Origin: Aeromicrobium chenweiae
Lineage (GTDB): Bacteria; Actinomycetota; Actinomycetes; Propionibacteriales; Nocardioidaceae
Direction: 5' to 3'
NCBI RefSeq assembly: GCF_003065605.1
Contig: NZ_CP026952.1
Coordinates: 2,046,001 to 2,110,000 of the forward strand
DNA length: 64,000 nt
The translations under genes were made by a program, and so were the position numbers. Positions 47,257-57,804 of the stretch are shown piece by piece. The notes beneath the pieces were generated by a model. That model was not told the DNA's origin. It searched no databases and saw nothing but the letters and a program-made list of their open reading frames with translations. Each line of letters opens with the position of its first letter. Positions within the stretch are counted from its first letter, which is position 1.

Positions 47257-48098
47257 ATCCGGCACGAGAGGATGTCCGTCACGAGGATGCCGCGTGCCCC
47301 CAGCCCGTACAGCGAGTCCATGATGCGCTGCGACGTCTCTCGCGGGACCATCGAGCGCACCGCGACCCAGCCCTCGCGGTGCAGCGGCGACACCGTCGGC
47401 GACTCGATGCCGGGCGTCAGCTCCACGGCCCGCTCGACCTGCTCGGCACGGATGTCGTAGTCCATCATCACGTACGTCCGCGCGACCAGGACGCTGTCGA
47501 TGCGGCGCTTGAACACCGCGAAGCCCTCGGGCTCGGGCGCGTCCTTCTGGGTGATCAGGACGCCCTCGGACGACAGGATCGGGTCGCCGAACACCTCGAG
47601 GTCGGCCTGTCGCAGCGTGCTGCCGGTCTCGACGACGTCCGCGATCGCGTCGGCCACGCCGAGACGCACCGAGGACTCGACCGCACCGTCGAGACGCACC
47701 ACGTCGGCGGAGATGCCGCGCTCGGCCAGGTAGGCGCCCACGATGCCCTCGTACGAGGTGGCGATCCGGCTGCCCTGCAGGTCGTCGATCGAGGTCATGG
47801 TGCCGATAGGCGCGGCGAAGCGGAAGGTCGAGGCACCGAAGCCGAGGGAGATGTTCTCCGTCGCGTGCGCCTGGGAGTCCATCAGCAGGTCGCGTCCGGT
47901 GATGCCGGCGTCGAGCGTCCCCTCCCCCACGTAGATCGCGATGTCGCGGGGACGCAGGTAGAAGAACTCGACCCCGTTGTCGGGGTCGATCGAGACGAGG
48001 TCCTTGGCGTTGCGACGCTGGCGGTAGCCGGCCTCGAGCAGCATCTGGGCCGCGGCCTCGGCCAGCGCGCCCTTGTTGGGAACGGCGATCTTGAGCAT
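47253..48098 (-). CDS. hisG: ATP phosphoribosyltransferase (long form)
   Basis: 281 aa, long HisG with its own C-terminal ACT-like regulatory domain (about 210-281), so histidine feedback is built in and HisZ is not needed. The catalytic part shows IAVPNKGALAEAA, YVGEGTLDAGITGRDLL and the PRPP loop DAIADVVETGSTLRQADL. Catalyses ATP + PRPP to phosphoribosyl-ATP, the first step of histidine synthesis. Follows hisE by 79 bases. Confidence 0.96.
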   Translation of the reverse strand: MLKIAVPNKGALAEAAAQMLLEAGYRQRRNAKDLVSIDPDNGVEFFYLRPRDIAIYVGEGTLDAGITGRDLLMDSQAHATENISLGFGASTFRFAAPIGTMTSIDDLQGSRIATSYEGIVGAYLAERGISADVVRLDGAVESSVRLGVADAIADVVETGSTLRQADLEVFGDPILSSEGVLITQKDAPEPEGFAVFKRRIDSVLVARTYVMMDYDIRAEQVERAVELTPGIESPTVSPLHREGWVAVRSMVPRETSQRIMDSLYGLGARGILVTDILSCRI

Positions 48099-48177
48099 GG
48101 GTTCTCTTCTCAGGAGGTCTGTGACGGGAGGCGAAGGCACGGACGGGCGAGAACCCGCTCGGGGCGGTGCCGGTCCG

Positions 48178-48441
48178 TCACAGATGCGCGTAGACGTCGT
48201 CGAGCGAGATGCCGGAGGCGATCATCATCACCTGCGCGTGGTAGAGCAGCTGGCTGATCTCCTCGGCGGTCCGCTCGGGGCCCTCGTGCTCGGCGGCCAT
48301 CCAGGACTCGGCGGCCTCCTCCACGAGCTTCTTGCCGATCGAGTGCACGCCGGCGTCGAGCTCGGCGACGGTGCGCGAGCCCTGGGGGCGCGTCGCTGCC
48401 TTGTCGGCGAGCTCGGCGAAGAGTTGGTCGAAGGTCTTCAT
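48178..48441 (-). CDS. hisE: Phosphoribosyl-ATP pyrophosphatase
   Basis: 87 aa. All-alpha MazG-like fold with the metal-binding [13 protein letters not shown] and [12 protein letters not shown]. Second step of histidine synthesis: removes pyrophosphate from phosphoribosyl-ATP. Paired with hisG, as in many actinobacteria where the two lie apart from the main his operon. Confidence 0.95.
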   Translation of the reverse strand: MKTFDQLFAELADKAATRPQGSRTVAELDAGVHSIGKKLVEEAAESWMAAEHEGPERTAEEISQLLYHAQVMMIASGISLDDVYAHL

Positions 48442-48465
48442 CGCGAGGCAGTCTATCGGGGCGTC

Positions 48466-48936
48466 TCAGCGGGCCGTGCGCAGGACGTTCCAGGTGGACA
48501 GCGCGGCCTCCGCGGCCTCGCGTCCCTTGTCCTCCTTGCTGCCCTCCAGACCGGCCCGGTCCAGCGCCTGGGCGTCGTCGTCGCACGTCAGCAGGCCGAA
48601 CCCGATCGGCACGCCCGTGTCGAGCGCCACCCGGCTGAGTCCGTCGGTCGCCGCCGAGGAGACGTACTCGAAGTGCGGTGTCCCGCCCCGGATGATGACC
48701 CCGAGCGCGATGACCGCGTCGAAGCCCTGTCGGGCGTACGCCTGGCAGAGGATCGGCAGCTCGAACGAGCCGGGGGCACGCACGAGCGTCACGTCGGTGA
48801 CGTTCGAGTCCGCGAGGGCGGCCTGCGCCCCCGCGATCAGGCCGTCCATGACCTGCGTGTGCCAGCTCGACGCGACGATCGCGACGCGCGCGCCCGCGGC
48901 GTCGACCGACAGTGAGGGTGCTCCGTGTCCTGCCAT
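48466..48936 (-). CDS. ribH: 6,7-dimethyl-8-ribityllumazine synthase
   Basis: 156 aa. Condenses the pyrimidine with dihydroxybutanone phosphate. Conserved [53 protein letters not shown] with the catalytic His, and [18 protein letters not shown]. The start overlaps the ribBA stop (TGATG). Last gene of the rib operon. Confidence 0.97.
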   Translation of the reverse strand: MAGHGAPSLSVDAAGARVAIVASSWHTQVMDGLIAGAQAALADSNVTDVTLVRAPGSFELPILCQAYARQGFDAVIALGVIIRGGTPHFEYVSSAATDGLSRVALDTGVPIGFGLLTCDDDAQALDRAGLEGSKEDKGREAAEAALSTWNVLRTAR

Positions 48937-50165
48937 CAGATGTTCTCCAGTCCGGGAAGGTCGTGGCCCATGCGCTCGGCCTTGGTCTGCAGGTAGCGGA
49001 GGCTGTCCTCCGTCGGGGCGATGAACAGCGGCAGCCGCTCGCTCACCTTGACGCCGTACGTCTCGAGGGCCGTGGTCTTGTCGGGGTTGTTGGTCAGCAG
49101 CCGGACCGACGTGACGCCCAGGTTGCGCAGGATCTGTGCCCCGGCGGCGTAGTCGCGCTCGTCCTCGCCGAAGCCGAGCTCGAGGTTGGCGTCGACGGTG
49201 TCGCTGCCGGCGTCCTGCAGCGCGTACGCCTGCAGCTTGTGGAGCAGCCCGATGCCGCGGCCCTCGTGGCCGCGCAGGTAGACCACGATGCCGGCCCCCG
49301 CCGCGGTGATCTCGGTCATCGACAGCTCGAGCTGCGGACCGCAGTCGCAGCGCCGCGAGCCGAACACGTCGCCGGTGAGGCACTCGGAGTGGATGCGCAC
49401 GAGCACGTCCTCGGTGCCGGGGTCGCCGAACACCAGCGCCACGTGCTCCGAGCCCTCGATGCGGTCGCGGTAGCCGTGCGCGGTGAACTCGCCGAACTCG
49501 GTGGGCAGGCGGGTCGTGGCCAGGCGGTCGACCTGCGACTCGTGCAGACGGCGGTAGACCTGCAGGTCCTCGATCGACACCAGCGCGATGCCGTGCTCGT
49601 CGGCGAACTCGCGCAGCTCGGGCGCGCGCATGAGCGTGCCGTCGTCGTTGAGCACCTCGCCGATGACGCCGGCCGGGGTGAGGCCCGCGAGGCGGGCGAA
49701 GTCGACGGCCGCCTCGGTGTGGCCTGCGCGCTCGAGGACGCCTCCGGGCTTGGCGCGCAGCGGGATGATGTGGCCGGGCTGGTTGAGCTCGAACGGCTCG
49801 GTGGCCGAGTCCGCGAGCACACGGCACGTGCGGGCGCGGTCGGCAGCGGAGATGCCGGTGGTGATGCCGTCGCGCGCGTCGATCGAGACGGTGTACGCGG
49901 TGCGCATCTTCTCGCGGTTGTGCGGCGTCATCAGCGGGATCGCGAGCCGGTCGAGGATCTCCCCCGTGATCGGCGCGCACACCAGGCCGCTGGAGTAGCG
50001 CACGAGGAACGCCATGAGCTCGGGCGTGGCCTTGCTCGCGGCGAAGATGATGTCGCCCTCGTTCTCGCGGTTCTCGTCGTCGACGACGACGATCGCCTTG
50101 CCCTGGCGGAAGTCCTCCACGGCGCGCTCGATGCTGTCGAGCCTGACCGATTCGTGCTCTGTCAT
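48936..50165 (-). CDS. ribBA: Bifunctional 3,4-dihydroxy-2-butanone-4-phosphate synthase / GTP cyclohydrolase II
   Basis: 409 aa. N-terminal DHBP synthase (about 1-205) with [15 protein letters not shown] and [14 protein letters not shown]-terminal GTP cyclohydrolase II (about 207-400) with the three zinc Cys in [16 protein letters not shown] and the GTP region [12 protein letters not shown]. It supplies both precursors of lumazine. Joined to ribE by ATGA and to ribH by TGATG. Confidence 0.97.
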   Translation of the reverse strand: MTEHESVRLDSIERAVEDFRQGKAIVVVDDENRENEGDIIFAASKATPELMAFLVRYSSGLVCAPITGEILDRLAIPLMTPHNREKMRTAYTVSIDARDGITTGISAADRARTCRVLADSATEPFELNQPGHIIPLRAKPGGVLERAGHTEAAVDFARLAGLTPAGVIGEVLNDDGTLMRAPELREFADEHGIALVSIEDLQVYRRLHESQVDRLATTRLPTEFGEFTAHGYRDRIEGSEHVALVFGDPGTEDVLVRIHSECLTGDVFGSRRCDCGPQLELSMTEITAAGAGIVVYLRGHEGRGIGLLHKLQAYALQDAGSDTVDANLELGFGEDERDYAAGAQILRNLGVTSVRLLTNNPDKTTALETYGVKVSERLPLFIAPTEDSLRYLQTKAERMGHDLPGLENI

Positions 50166-50803
50166 GCGTCGTCCTCTTTCGGCTGGTTCTTCTGTGCTGC
50201 GAGCAGACGCTCGACGTACTTGGCGAGGATGTCCACCTCGAGGTTGACCCGGGATCCCGGGCCCTTGGTGCCGAGCGTGGTGTCGGCGAGCGTCGTCGGG
50301 ATCAGGGACACCGAGAACCAGGGCCCCTCCCCCGTCGACGGGTCGCCGTCCGACACCTCGACGACCGTCAGCGACGTCCCGTCGACCGTAACGGAGCCCT
50401 TGTCGACGAGGTACTTCGCGAGCTCGGTCGGCAGCCCGATGCGGACGACCTCCCAGTGCTCGCTCGGCGTGCGGTCGATGACGTGTCCTGTGCCGTCGAC
50501 GTGCCCCTGCACGATGTGGCCCCCAAGTCGTGCCCCGGCCCGGGTCGCGCGCTCGAGGTTGACCTCGTCGCCCACGCCGAGATCGCCCAGCGAGGTCTTG
50601 TCGAGCGACTCCTTCATGACGTCCGCGCCGAACGTGTCGCCGTCCTGCGTCATGACGGTCAGGCAGCAGCCGTTGACCGCGATCGAGTCGCCGTGGCCGG
50701 CGTCGGACGTGACGACGGGGCCGCGGATCGTGAGTCGTACGGAGTCGCCGAGCTCCTCCACCGCGGTGATGGTGCCCTTCTCCTCCACGAGTCCGGTGAA
50801 CAT
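50162..50803 (-). CDS. ribE: Riboflavin synthase alpha chain
   Basis: 213 aa. Two lumazine-binding repeats: [20 protein letters not shown] with VNGCCLTV in the first, and [15 protein letters not shown] with [10 protein letters not shown] in the second. Dismutates two lumazines to riboflavin. The start overlaps ribD (TGATG). The second repeat has a short insert ([11 protein letters not shown]) compared with typical enzymes. Confidence 0.96.
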   Translation of the reverse strand: MFTGLVEEKGTITAVEELGDSVRLTIRGPVVTSDAGHGDSIAVNGCCLTVMTQDGDTFGADVMKESLDKTSLGDLGVGDEVNLERATRAGARLGGHIVQGHVDGTGHVIDRTPSEHWEVVRIGLPTELAKYLVDKGSVTVDGTSLTVVEVSDGDPSTGEGPWFSVSLIPTTLADTTLGTKGPGSRVNLEVDILAKYVERLLAAQKNQPKEDDA

Positions 50804-51840
50804 CAGTCGAAGTCCTCTCGCTGCATGCGTCCTGGGGTGCCGATGATGCGGATGTCGGGACCGATCATGGTCAGGTCCTCGATGTGGATCGGTCGCAGGT
50901 CCGCCAACGTCGTGGCCTCGCCCTCGAGCGCGGCCCGTCCCGACCCGAGCATCGCCGGCGCCATGTAGCCGATGATGCGGTCGATCACGCCGGCGTTCCA
51001 GAACGCGCCGGCCAGGCGCGGCCCGCCCTCGAGCCAGATGTGCCGGATCCCGTTGTCGACGAGCTTCTTCAGCACCGTCTCGGGATCGCGGGACTGGATC
51101 ATCAGCGTGGGCGCGACGCGGTCGAACACACGGAAGTAGTTCGGGATCTTGGTCTCGCCGACGACGACGCGCAGCGGCTGCTGCTCGTACGGCAGCGGCA
51201 TGTCCTTGGCGTCGCGCACGGTCAGCCGGGGGTCGTCCGCGAGGACGGCGCCCGTGCCGGCGACGATCGCGTCGGCCTCGGCACGGAACGTCTGCACGTC
51301 GCGGCGCGCTTCCTCGCTGGTGATCCACTTGCTGGTGCCGTCGGGGGCGGCACTGAGGCCGTCGAGCGTCGCGGCGTACTTCCAGGTGACGAACGGCCGG
51401 CCTGACGTCACCGCGAACGTCCACTCGACGTTGAGGTCGGTGGCCTCCTCGGCCATGACCCCCGGCTCGACCTCGACACCGGCCGCGCGCAGGGTCGTGG
51501 CACCACCCGATGCGGTCCGGTCGGGGTCGATCTGTCCGAAGACGACACGGGCCACCCCCGCCTCGATGAGCGCCTGGGCGCAGGGGCCCGTGCGTCCGGT
51601 GTGGTTGCACGGCTCGAGCGTCACGACGGCGGTGGCGCCACGTGCCGCGTCGCCGGCCCGGCTGAGCGCGTCGACCTCGGCGTGCGGGGTGCCGGCGCCG
51701 TGGTGCGCGCCGACGGCGATCTCGGTGCCGTCAGGCGCGAGGAGGACGCACCCCACGCGTGGGTTGGGCAGCGTGCGCGCGGTCGCCCGAGCCGCGTCGA
51801 GCGCGCGTCGCATTGCCGCGACTTCGACCTCTGATGCCAT
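50803..51840 (-). CDS. ribD: Bifunctional pyrimidine deaminase / reductase RibD
   Basis: 345 aa. N-terminal deaminase (about 1-145) with zinc ligands in [10 protein letters not shown] and [13 protein letters not shown]-terminal NADPH reductase (about 150-345) with [17 protein letters not shown] and [11 protein letters not shown]. First gene behind the FMN riboswitch; GGAGG lies five bases before the ATG at 51840. Carries out the second and third steps from GTP to riboflavin. Confidence 0.96.
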   Translation of the reverse strand: MASEVEVAAMRRALDAARATARTLPNPRVGCVLLAPDGTEIAVGAHHGAGTPHAEVDALSRAGDAARGATAVVTLEPCNHTGRTGPCAQALIEAGVARVVFGQIDPDRTASGGATTLRAAGVEVEPGVMAEEATDLNVEWTFAVTSGRPFVTWKYAATLDGLSAAPDGTSKWITSEEARRDVQTFRAEADAIVAGTGAVLADDPRLTVRDAKDMPLPYEQQPLRVVVGETKIPNYFRVFDRVAPTLMIQSRDPETVLKKLVDNGIRHIWLEGGPRLAGAFWNAGVIDRIIGYMAPAMLGSGRAALEGEATTLADLRPIHIEDLTMIGPDIRIIGTPGRMQREDFD

Positions 51841-51937
51841 GCCGTCCTCCGGGGGTGGTGGTCCTCGACTCACGCATCCCGGGGTGGGGTGACCTGGTGG
51901 TCACCTGCGGGTCTCGGCGCATCGCACCGCGACCCAC

Positions 51938-52068
51938 GCGCTCCTTCCATCCGGACTTTCACCGTCGGTGCCGGAATTCCACCGGCTCAACCGGGCCCCC
52001 TGTCGAAGCGGGGCCGCGGGTCGCGGACTGTCACCGCCGGTTCGGAATTACACCGACCCCGGAGCACG
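51938..52068 (-). promoter_or_regulatory. FMN riboswitch (RFN element)
   Basis: Minus strand runs from GCTCCGGGGTCGGTG through the conserved AATTCCGAACCGGCGGT, ACAGTCCGCGACCC, GAGCCGGTGGAATTCCGGCACCGACGGT and AAAGTCCGGATGGAAGGAGC. All conserved helices P1-P6 can be traced. It should turn down the ribD-ribE-ribBA-ribH operon when FMN is abundant. The 97 bases after it contain a GGTGACC/GGTCACC hairpin and no T-tract, so control is probably at translation. Confidence 0.95.
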
Positions 52069-52089
52069 CGAGCAACTGCTCGTGCGCCC

Positions 52090-52095
52090 ATTCTA
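52090..52095 (-). promoter_or_regulatory. -10 element of the rib operon promoter
   Basis: Minus strand TAGAAT, placing the transcript start near 52083, about 15 bases before the riboswitch. A matching -35 is not clear. It lies just after the rpe stop, so the rib operon has a promoter separate from rpe. Confidence 0.45.
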
Positions 52096-52109
52096 TCGGG
52101 TGGGTCACG

Positions 52110-52772
52110 TCAGTGGGTGTGACGTCCGCCCGCGGACCTCAGCTGGCTGACCATGTCCTCCGGATCGTCGGCGCCGAAGACCGCCGAGCCGGCCACGAAG
52201 ACGTCCGCCCCGGCCTCCGCGCAGCGCTCGATCGTCTCCAGCGACACCCCGCCGTCGACCTGCAGCCAGATGTCGCCGCCGTGCTTGTCGATCATCTTCC
52301 GGGCCCGGCGGATCTTGGGCAGGCACAGGTCCAGGAACTTCTGCCCGCCGAAGCCCGGCTCGACCGTCATGATCAGCACCATGTCGAGCTCGGGCAGCAT
52401 GTCCTCGTACGGCTCGATCGGCGTGGCGGGGTTCAGCGCCATGGCGGCGCGCGCGCCCATGGCGCGGATCTCCCGCGCGAGCCTGACCGGCGCCGCGGCC
52501 GCCTCGACGTGGAACGTGACGCTGCCGGCTCCCGCCTCGACGTACGCGGGAGCCCAGCGGTCCGGGTCCTGGATCATCAGGTGGGCGTCGATCGGCTGCG
52601 CGGCGACCTTGGCGAGCGCCTCGATGACCGGGGCGCCCAGGGTCAGGTTGGGGACGAAGTGGTTGTCCATCACGTCCATGTGGAGCCAGTCCGCGCCGCT
52701 GATGCGTGCGGCCTCGGCCTCGAGGTTGGCGAAGTCCGCCGCCAGCATGCTCGGCGTGATCTGGATTCCCAT
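52110..52772 (-). CDS. rpe: Ribulose-phosphate 3-epimerase
   Basis: 220 aa TIM barrel. Interconverts ribulose 5-phosphate and xylulose 5-phosphate. Metal-binding and signature motifs are clear: [53 protein letters not shown] and [10 protein letters not shown]. Its product pool feeds RibBA (ribulose 5-phosphate), so the position before the rib operon makes metabolic sense. Confidence 0.96.
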   Translation of the reverse strand: MGIQITPSMLAADFANLEAEAARISGADWLHMDVMDNHFVPNLTLGAPVIEALAKVAAQPIDAHLMIQDPDRWAPAYVEAGAGSVTFHVEAAAAPVRLAREIRAMGARAAMALNPATPIEPYEDMLPELDMVLIMTVEPGFGGQKFLDLCLPKIRRARKMIDKHGGDIWLQVDGGVSLETIERCAEAGADVFVAGSAVFGADDPEDMVSQLRSAGGRHTH

Positions 52773-52807
52773 GGCGCCAGCGTAGTGGTGAGGCTCCGTG
52801 GGGCCGA

Positions 52808-53413
52808 TCAGGAGGCGGCAGGTGTGCGCAGGATCCCCGCGATGACGATGTCGAGCATCGGGCGGGTCGCGTCGGGGCCCAGGCCGGCCTGGTCCGCGGC
52901 ACCGGCGGCGCCGCTGACGAGCCGCATGACCTCGCGGGAGTCGACGCCGTCGCGCAGCGCGCCACGGTCGGCGATGTGCGCCAGGACCTTGTCGTTGGCC
53001 CCCACCAGCACCTGGCACTTGTGGTGGATCGGCGAGGCCTCGTCGTCCATGGCCGACGCGACCTTCGCCGCGGCCCCGCGGTAGACGCCGATGTCCGCGA
53101 CGAACCGGTCGAACCACTCGGCGAGCGCCTCGCGCGGCTCGAGCCCGGACGCGATGACGGCGTCCGCCGCGGCGTCGACCCGTGCGGTCCAGTCGCGCAT
53201 GACGGCGCCGATGAGGTCGTCACGGGTCGGGAAGTGGCGGTAGAGGGTGCCCGGGCCCACTCCGGCCCGCTTGGCGATGTCGTCGAGGGACGCCTGGGCG
53301 CCGTGCTCGCGGAACGCGGCCCGCGCCGCCTCGACGAGCTTGTCGTAGTTGCGGCGGGCGTCGGCGCGCAGGGCCCGCGGCGGGTCGACCTCGGCCTCGG
53401 TGTCGGACACCAC
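52808..53413 (-). CDS. TetR-family transcriptional regulator
   Basis: About 201 aa. Typical TetR N-terminus: [49 protein letters not shown], with the recognition helix at GPGTLYRHF. The C-terminal ligand domain is of the TetR_C type common in actinobacteria. I use GTG 53413, which has AGAGG seven bases upstream; the frame opens to 53434. No transporter or enzyme target is adjacent; it sits between rsmB and rpe, so it may regulate at a distance. Confidence 0.9.
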   Translation of the reverse strand: MVSDTEAEVDPPRALRADARRNYDKLVEAARAAFREHGAQASLDDIAKRAGVGPGTLYRHFPTRDDLIGAVMRDWTARVDAAADAVIASGLEPREALAEWFDRFVADIGVYRGAAAKVASAMDDEASPIHHKCQVLVGANDKVLAHIADRGALRDGVDSREVMRLVSGAAGAADQAGLGPDATRPMLDIVIAGILRTPAAS

Positions 53414-53476
53414 GGCAGCACCTCTTCCGGTCACGCCCGGAGACGTTCTCCGGGGTGAGTGTACGTCGGACGGACG

Positions 53477-54760
53477 TCAGTGACGGCGCAGGACCGCGCA
53501 GAACATCGCGTCGGTCCCGTCGATGTGCGGCCACCACTGGTGGGTGGACTCCACCACGACGTCGTCCCGTCCCCCGGTGACCGCCTCGACGACCCGGGTG
53601 GTCTCCCGCACGTGGGGCGAGCACGTCGCGTACGCCACGACTCCTCCGGGCCGGACCAGCTCGAGCGCGCGCGTGAGCAGGGCCTCCTGCAGCGGCACGA
53701 GTCCGTCGAGATCGGACGGCTTGCGACGCCACCTCGACTCCGGGCGTCGGCGCAGCGCGCCGAGCCCGGTGCAGGGCGCGTCGACCAGCACCCGGTCGAA
53801 TGAGCCGGGCTCCCACGGTCCCTCGCGGCCGTCGAACACCGTCACCTCGACGTTGCCGAGACGACGCACGCCGTGCCGGACCAGCTCGGCGCGGTGCTCC
53901 TGCATCTCGTTGGCCACCAGTGTCGCACCGCGACCCGCGGCCAGGGCACCGAGCAGCGCCGCCTTGCCGCCGGGACCGGCACACAGGTCGAGCCACCGCG
54001 CGTCCTGTCCGTCGACGGCCGCCTCAGCCAGGGCGATCGCGACGAGCTGGGAGCCCTCGTCCTGCACACCGGCCCGGCCGTCGCGCACCTCGGCGATCGC
54101 GCCGGGGTCCCCGCCCTCGTCGAGGATGCGGGCATAGGGCGACAACTTGCCCGGCGTGCCCGGCAGCTGCTCGGGCGTGCTGAGACCCGGCCGCGCGACG
54201 AGCGTCACGCGCGGGGGCAGGTTGTCGGCGGCGAGGAGCTTGTCGATCTGGGCCGCGTGGCCGCCCAGGGCCTCCCGCAGGGCCTGGACGATCCAGAGCG
54301 GGTGGGATGCGCGGATCGCCCGCGCCTCGTCGCCCTCCAGGCCCTCGGTGACGATCGCGAGCCAGCCGTCGAGGTCCTTCTGGCCGATCTTGCGCAGCAG
54401 CGCGTTCGTGAAGGCCACGGGCTTGTGCCCGATCTCGCGGCGGACGACGTCGACGGTCTCGGACACCGCGGCGTGCGCCGGCACCCGCATGTTGAGCAGC
54501 TGGTGGGCGCCGAGGCGCAGGGCGTCCAGCACCGGCGGGTCGATCGACCGGACGCCCTTGCTCGCGACGTGGTCGATGATCGCGTCGTACGTGCCTTGGC
54601 GGCGCAGGGTGCCGTGGACGAGCTCGGTCGCGAACGCGGCGTCACGACCCTCGATGTGGTGCTCGTCGAGCATCGCGGGCAGCACCAGGTTCACGTACGC
54701 GTCCTGCTCGGACACGGCGCGCAGCGCATGGAGCGCGACGGACCGTACGGGGTCGCTCAT
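53477..54760 (-). CDS. rsmB: 16S rRNA m5C967 methyltransferase RsmB (Sun/NOL1 family)
   Basis: 427 aa. NusB-like RNA-binding N-terminal domain (about 1-140) and a SAM methyltransferase domain with [38 protein letters not shown] and the catalytic YATCSPH. Methylates C967 of 16S rRNA in E. coli. The start overlaps the fmt stop by ATGA, the common fmt-rsmB arrangement. Confidence 0.94.
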   Translation of the reverse strand: MSDPVRSVALHALRAVSEQDAYVNLVLPAMLDEHHIEGRDAAFATELVHGTLRRQGTYDAIIDHVASKGVRSIDPPVLDALRLGAHQLLNMRVPAHAAVSETVDVVRREIGHKPVAFTNALLRKIGQKDLDGWLAIVTEGLEGDEARAIRASHPLWIVQALREALGGHAAQIDKLLAADNLPPRVTLVARPGLSTPEQLPGTPGKLSPYARILDEGGDPGAIAEVRDGRAGVQDEGSQLVAIALAEAAVDGQDARWLDLCAGPGGKAALLGALAAGRGATLVANEMQEHRAELVRHGVRRLGNVEVTVFDGREGPWEPGSFDRVLVDAPCTGLGALRRRPESRWRRKPSDLDGLVPLQEALLTRALELVRPGGVVAYATCSPHVRETTRVVEAVTGGRDDVVVESTHQWWPHIDGTDAMFCAVLRRH

Positions 54761-55680
54761 GAGAACCTCGGCTCTGCGTCGAAGGTGGTGCCGCGGCCCC
54801 AGTCGGGGGCCGGCATGCGCTTCTTGCCGACCGCCTGGACGTCGCCGAGCACCAGGTCGGTGGTCGTGGTGCCGACGCGCACCTCCCGCTTGCCGACGCT
54901 GATGCGGCCGGGCTCCAGCGTGCGCTCGTCCGAGATCCGGGCCGGCCCGATCTTCACCCGGTCGTCGCCCAGGACGGTCCACGCACCGGGTGCGGGCGTG
55001 CAGCCGCGGATGTGCCGGTCGATCGCGAAGGCCGGCCGGTTCCAGTCGATCCGGCCCTCCTCGGTCGTGAGCTTCGGCGCGTAGGAGACGTTGTCCTCGG
55101 GCTGCGGCACCGCGGCGATGTCACCGTCCTCGATGTGGTCGACGACGTCGACCAGGAGCTTGCTGCCCCAGTCGGCCAGCCGGGCCAGGAGCTCGGCGGA
55201 GGTGTCGTCGTCGCGGATGAGCTCGGTGATCGTGCCGAGCACCGGCCCCGCGTCGAGCTCCTCGACGAGGCTGAACACCGTGGCACCGGTGACCTCGTCA
55301 CCGGCCATGATCGCCCGCTGGACGGGGGCGGCGCCGCGCCAGGCCGGCAGCACGGAGAAGTGCAGGTTGATCCAGCCGAAGCGCGGGATGTCGAGCGCCT
55401 CGCGCCGGATCAGTGCCCCGTAGGCGACGATCGGCACGCAGTCCGGCGCGATCTGCCGCAGGCGCTCCATGAAGTCGGGGTCCGACGGCTTGGCCGGCTT
55501 GAGCACCTCGATGCCGTGGCGCTCCGCGGCCTGGGCGACCGGCGACGCGGTCAGCGTGCGACCACGGCCGGCGGGGGCGTCGGGGCGGGTGATCACCGCG
55601 ACGACGTCGTGGCGGCTCGCGACGAGCGCCTCGAGGGACGGGATCGCCGTCTCGGGTGTTCCGGCAAAGACGACTCTCAC
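54757..55680 (-). CDS. fmt: Methionyl-tRNA formyltransferase
   Basis: 307 aa. Formylates initiator Met-tRNA. The catalytic triad region lies in [22 protein letters not shown] (Asn, His) with Asp in [10 protein letters not shown]; the folate site motif follows. The C-terminal domain (about 205-307) binds tRNA. Normal length. Coupled to rsmB by ATGA; 42 bases after priA in the same direction. Confidence 0.96.
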   Translation of the reverse strand: MRVVFAGTPETAIPSLEALVASRHDVVAVITRPDAPAGRGRTLTASPVAQAAERHGIEVLKPAKPSDPDFMERLRQIAPDCVPIVAYGALIRREALDIPRFGWINLHFSVLPAWRGAAPVQRAIMAGDEVTGATVFSLVEELDAGPVLGTITELIRDDDTSAELLARLADWGSKLLVDVVDHIEDGDIAAVPQPEDNVSYAPKLTTEEGRIDWNRPAFAIDRHIRGCTPAPGAWTVLGDDRVKIGPARISDERTLEPGRISVGKREVRVGTTTTDLVLGDVQAVGKKRMPAPDWGRGTTFDAEPRFS

Positions 55681-55722
55681 GCCCTCGAGTCTAGGGCGTG
55701 CACCGCAGCCGCCCCGTGGCGG

Positions 55723-57717
55723 TCAGAACGTCAGCGGATCGACCTGGATGCGCGGCAGCGACAGCTTCGCGGCGCTCCGCTCGGCGGCGTACGCCTTCAG
55801 GGCCGCGGCGAGCGCCGTGCCCTCGCGTCGCGGCGAACGCAGGATGAGCCTCTCCCCCGACTCCGGCGCCCGTACGTCGACGGGCACCGGTCCGAGCACC
55901 TCGGTGTGCGGCGTCCACGGGCGCGCGGCGAGCTCGGTGAGCACCTCGCCCGGGGCGTCGACCGCGACCAGGCGGGCCGTCGGCGGCAGGTGCGTCTCGG
56001 CCCGCGCCGCCAGCTCACGCGCCGCGAAGCCGGCCGGGTCGGCCCGGACGAGGGCCTGCAGCTGCGTGGGGTCGCCGACCGCCACCGCGTGGGCACCCGG
56101 CCCGGCCAGGGCGAGCGCGTTGAACCATCGGCGGTGCGACTCCTCCTCGACGCGGACGTCGTCGCGCGCGAGCATCAGCCAGGTGTCCATCAGCACCACG
56201 AGGTCGTAACCGCCGTCGACGTGCGGCTCGGCGCCCGGCGTCGACAGCACGATGACCCGTCCGGCGGGAACCCGGTCGAGCACCGCAGAGCCGCCGGAGG
56301 TGACCACCTCGACGCCGGGGAACGCGCGGGCGTACTCCTCCGCGGTCCGCAGCGCGCCGACCACCGGTGAGCGCAGCTGCGTGCCGTGGCAGTGCGGGCA
56401 CTGCCACCGGGGCTGCTCGTGGGCGCACCACCGGCACACGATCGCGGCACCTGCCGCGGGCTGCACCAGCGGGCCCTGACAGGCCTCGCACCGCGCCTGC
56501 TCACGGCACCGCTGGCAGGCCAGCGACTCGCGGTAGCCCCGCCGCGGCACCTGGATGAGGACGGCTCCGGACGTCCGGCGGATCGCGGTGAAGACCTCGT
56601 GCGGCAGCCTGACCGGCGCGGACCCCGCGGACGCGCCGTCGGTGACGAGCAGCTGGGGCCACGCGGCCCGTCGCGTCGCCCGGTCGGCCACGACCTCGGT
56701 GCACCACCCGCTCTCGACCAGGGACTGCCCCTCAGCGGTGCGGGCGTGGCCGCCGACCAGGAGCGCGGCGCCGCTCGACGACGCCCGCAGGAGCATGACC
56801 TCGCGCGTGTGCGGATACGGCGCCCGCGGCTCGGCGTAGAGGTCGTCGCCGTCGTCCCAGAGGGCCAGCAGCCCGAGGTCGGCCACCGGCGCGAAGGCCG
56901 CGGCGCGCGTGCCGAGCACGACGCGGACGTCACCGCGGGCGGCGGCGAGGAACGAGCGGTAACGGACGGCCGGCTTCTGCACACCGGTGAGGACGACGTG
57001 GTGGCCCTCCCCCAGCACCGCGGTGAAGGCAGCGTCCCACCTGGCCACGTCGCGGACGTCCGGCACGCACACGATGGCCCCGCGGCCCGAGGCCAGCGTT
57101 GCCGCCACGGCCTGCGCGACGCTCGTCGCCGGGTCGGTGCCCGGCACCGCCGACCACCAGACGCGCGGGCCGGCCCCCGCGCGCAGCGACGCCACCAGCT
57201 CGGGACCGCCCGTGTAGTCCGTCCACGCCTCGTGCCCCACTGGCGGGAGCGGGTCCGGCGGCGCGGGGCGGGCCGACGCCTCGGCGCGAGCGTGCCGCGG
57301 CGGGATCGCGAGGCGCAGGACGTCCCCCAGCGTGCCGGCGTAGCGGTCGGCCACGAGCCGGGCGAGGGCGGCGACCTCGGGCGTCAGCACGGGCTCGGAG
57401 GAGACGACCTTGGCCAGGAACGCCAGTCGGCCCTCGTGCGCCGTGTCGTCGACCCGTTCGACGACGTAGCCGTCCACGAGACGTCCGGCGAAGCGCACCT
57501 TGACCCGGCAGCCGGGGACGGTCTGCTCGTCCAGCTCTGCCGGCACCGCGTAGTCGAAGGGCCGGTCGAGGTGCACGAGGCCGGAGTCGACGACGACCCG
57601 GGCGATCGGCAGCCGGTCCGCTTCCGCGGGCGTGGTGGCCGTCTTCGCGGGCGTGCGGCGAGCTGCCGGGGACGGGACGAGCGCGAGCTGGTCCGGGTCC
57701 CCCTGCTGATCGCTCAC
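55723..57717 (-). CDS. priA: PriA-like primosomal protein N' without helicase motifs
   Basis: 664 aa. The N-terminal 3'-DNA-binding domain is intact (IARVVVDSGLVHLDRPFDYAVP). The zinc domain has its paired Cys (CQRCREQARCEACQG, CRWCAHEQPRWQCPHCHG). The helicase core is degenerate: no Walker A GKT at the expected place, and the DEAH box is replaced by ALWDDGDDLYAEPRAPYPH. Actinobacterial PriA proteins are known to lack a functional helicase, so this is a lineage trait. It probably acts as a DNA-binding loader in replication restart. The start is GTG. Confidence 0.9.
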   Translation of the reverse strand: MSDQQGDPDQLALVPSPAARRTPAKTATTPAEADRLPIARVVVDSGLVHLDRPFDYAVPAELDEQTVPGCRVKVRFAGRLVDGYVVERVDDTAHEGRLAFLAKVVSSEPVLTPEVAALARLVADRYAGTLGDVLRLAIPPRHARAEASARPAPPDPLPPVGHEAWTDYTGGPELVASLRAGAGPRVWWSAVPGTDPATSVAQAVAATLASGRGAIVCVPDVRDVARWDAAFTAVLGEGHHVVLTGVQKPAVRYRSFLAAARGDVRVVLGTRAAAFAPVADLGLLALWDDGDDLYAEPRAPYPHTREVMLLRASSSGAALLVGGHARTAEGQSLVESGWCTEVVADRATRRAAWPQLLVTDGASAGSAPVRLPHEVFTAIRRTSGAVLIQVPRRGYRESLACQRCREQARCEACQGPLVQPAAGAAIVCRWCAHEQPRWQCPHCHGTQLRSPVVGALRTAEEYARAFPGVEVVTSGGSAVLDRVPAGRVIVLSTPGAEPHVDGGYDLVVLMDTWLMLARDDVRVEEESHRRWFNALALAGPGAHAVAVGDPTQLQALVRADPAGFAARELAARAETHLPPTARLVAVDAPGEVLTELAARPWTPHTEVLGPVPVDVRAPESGERLILRSPRREGTALAAALKAYAAERSAAKLSLPRIQVDPLTF

Positions 57718-57760
57718 TGTGCTGTTCTACCAGTCGCCACCCACACGTCGTCCGGACGCA

Positions 57761-57790
57761 CGAGAGCCCCCGCCGTGGCGGGGGCTCTCG
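57761..57790 (-). terminator. Hairpin terminator downstream of metK
   Basis: Perfect 13-bp inverted repeat CGAGAGCCCCCGC with 4-base loop, between the metK stop (57805) and priA start (57717). No T-tract on the minus strand; GC-rich stems alone are common terminators in actinomycetes. Confidence 0.65.
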
Positions 57791-57804
57791 TGGTGGAGCG
57801 GGTG

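Noticed and set aside
48110..48184. GTG frame of 23 codons starting in the hisE stop (GTGA), as a his leader or third micro-ORF
   Set aside because: It ends 11 bases short of hisG with no overlap there, has a single His codon and no repeat structure.
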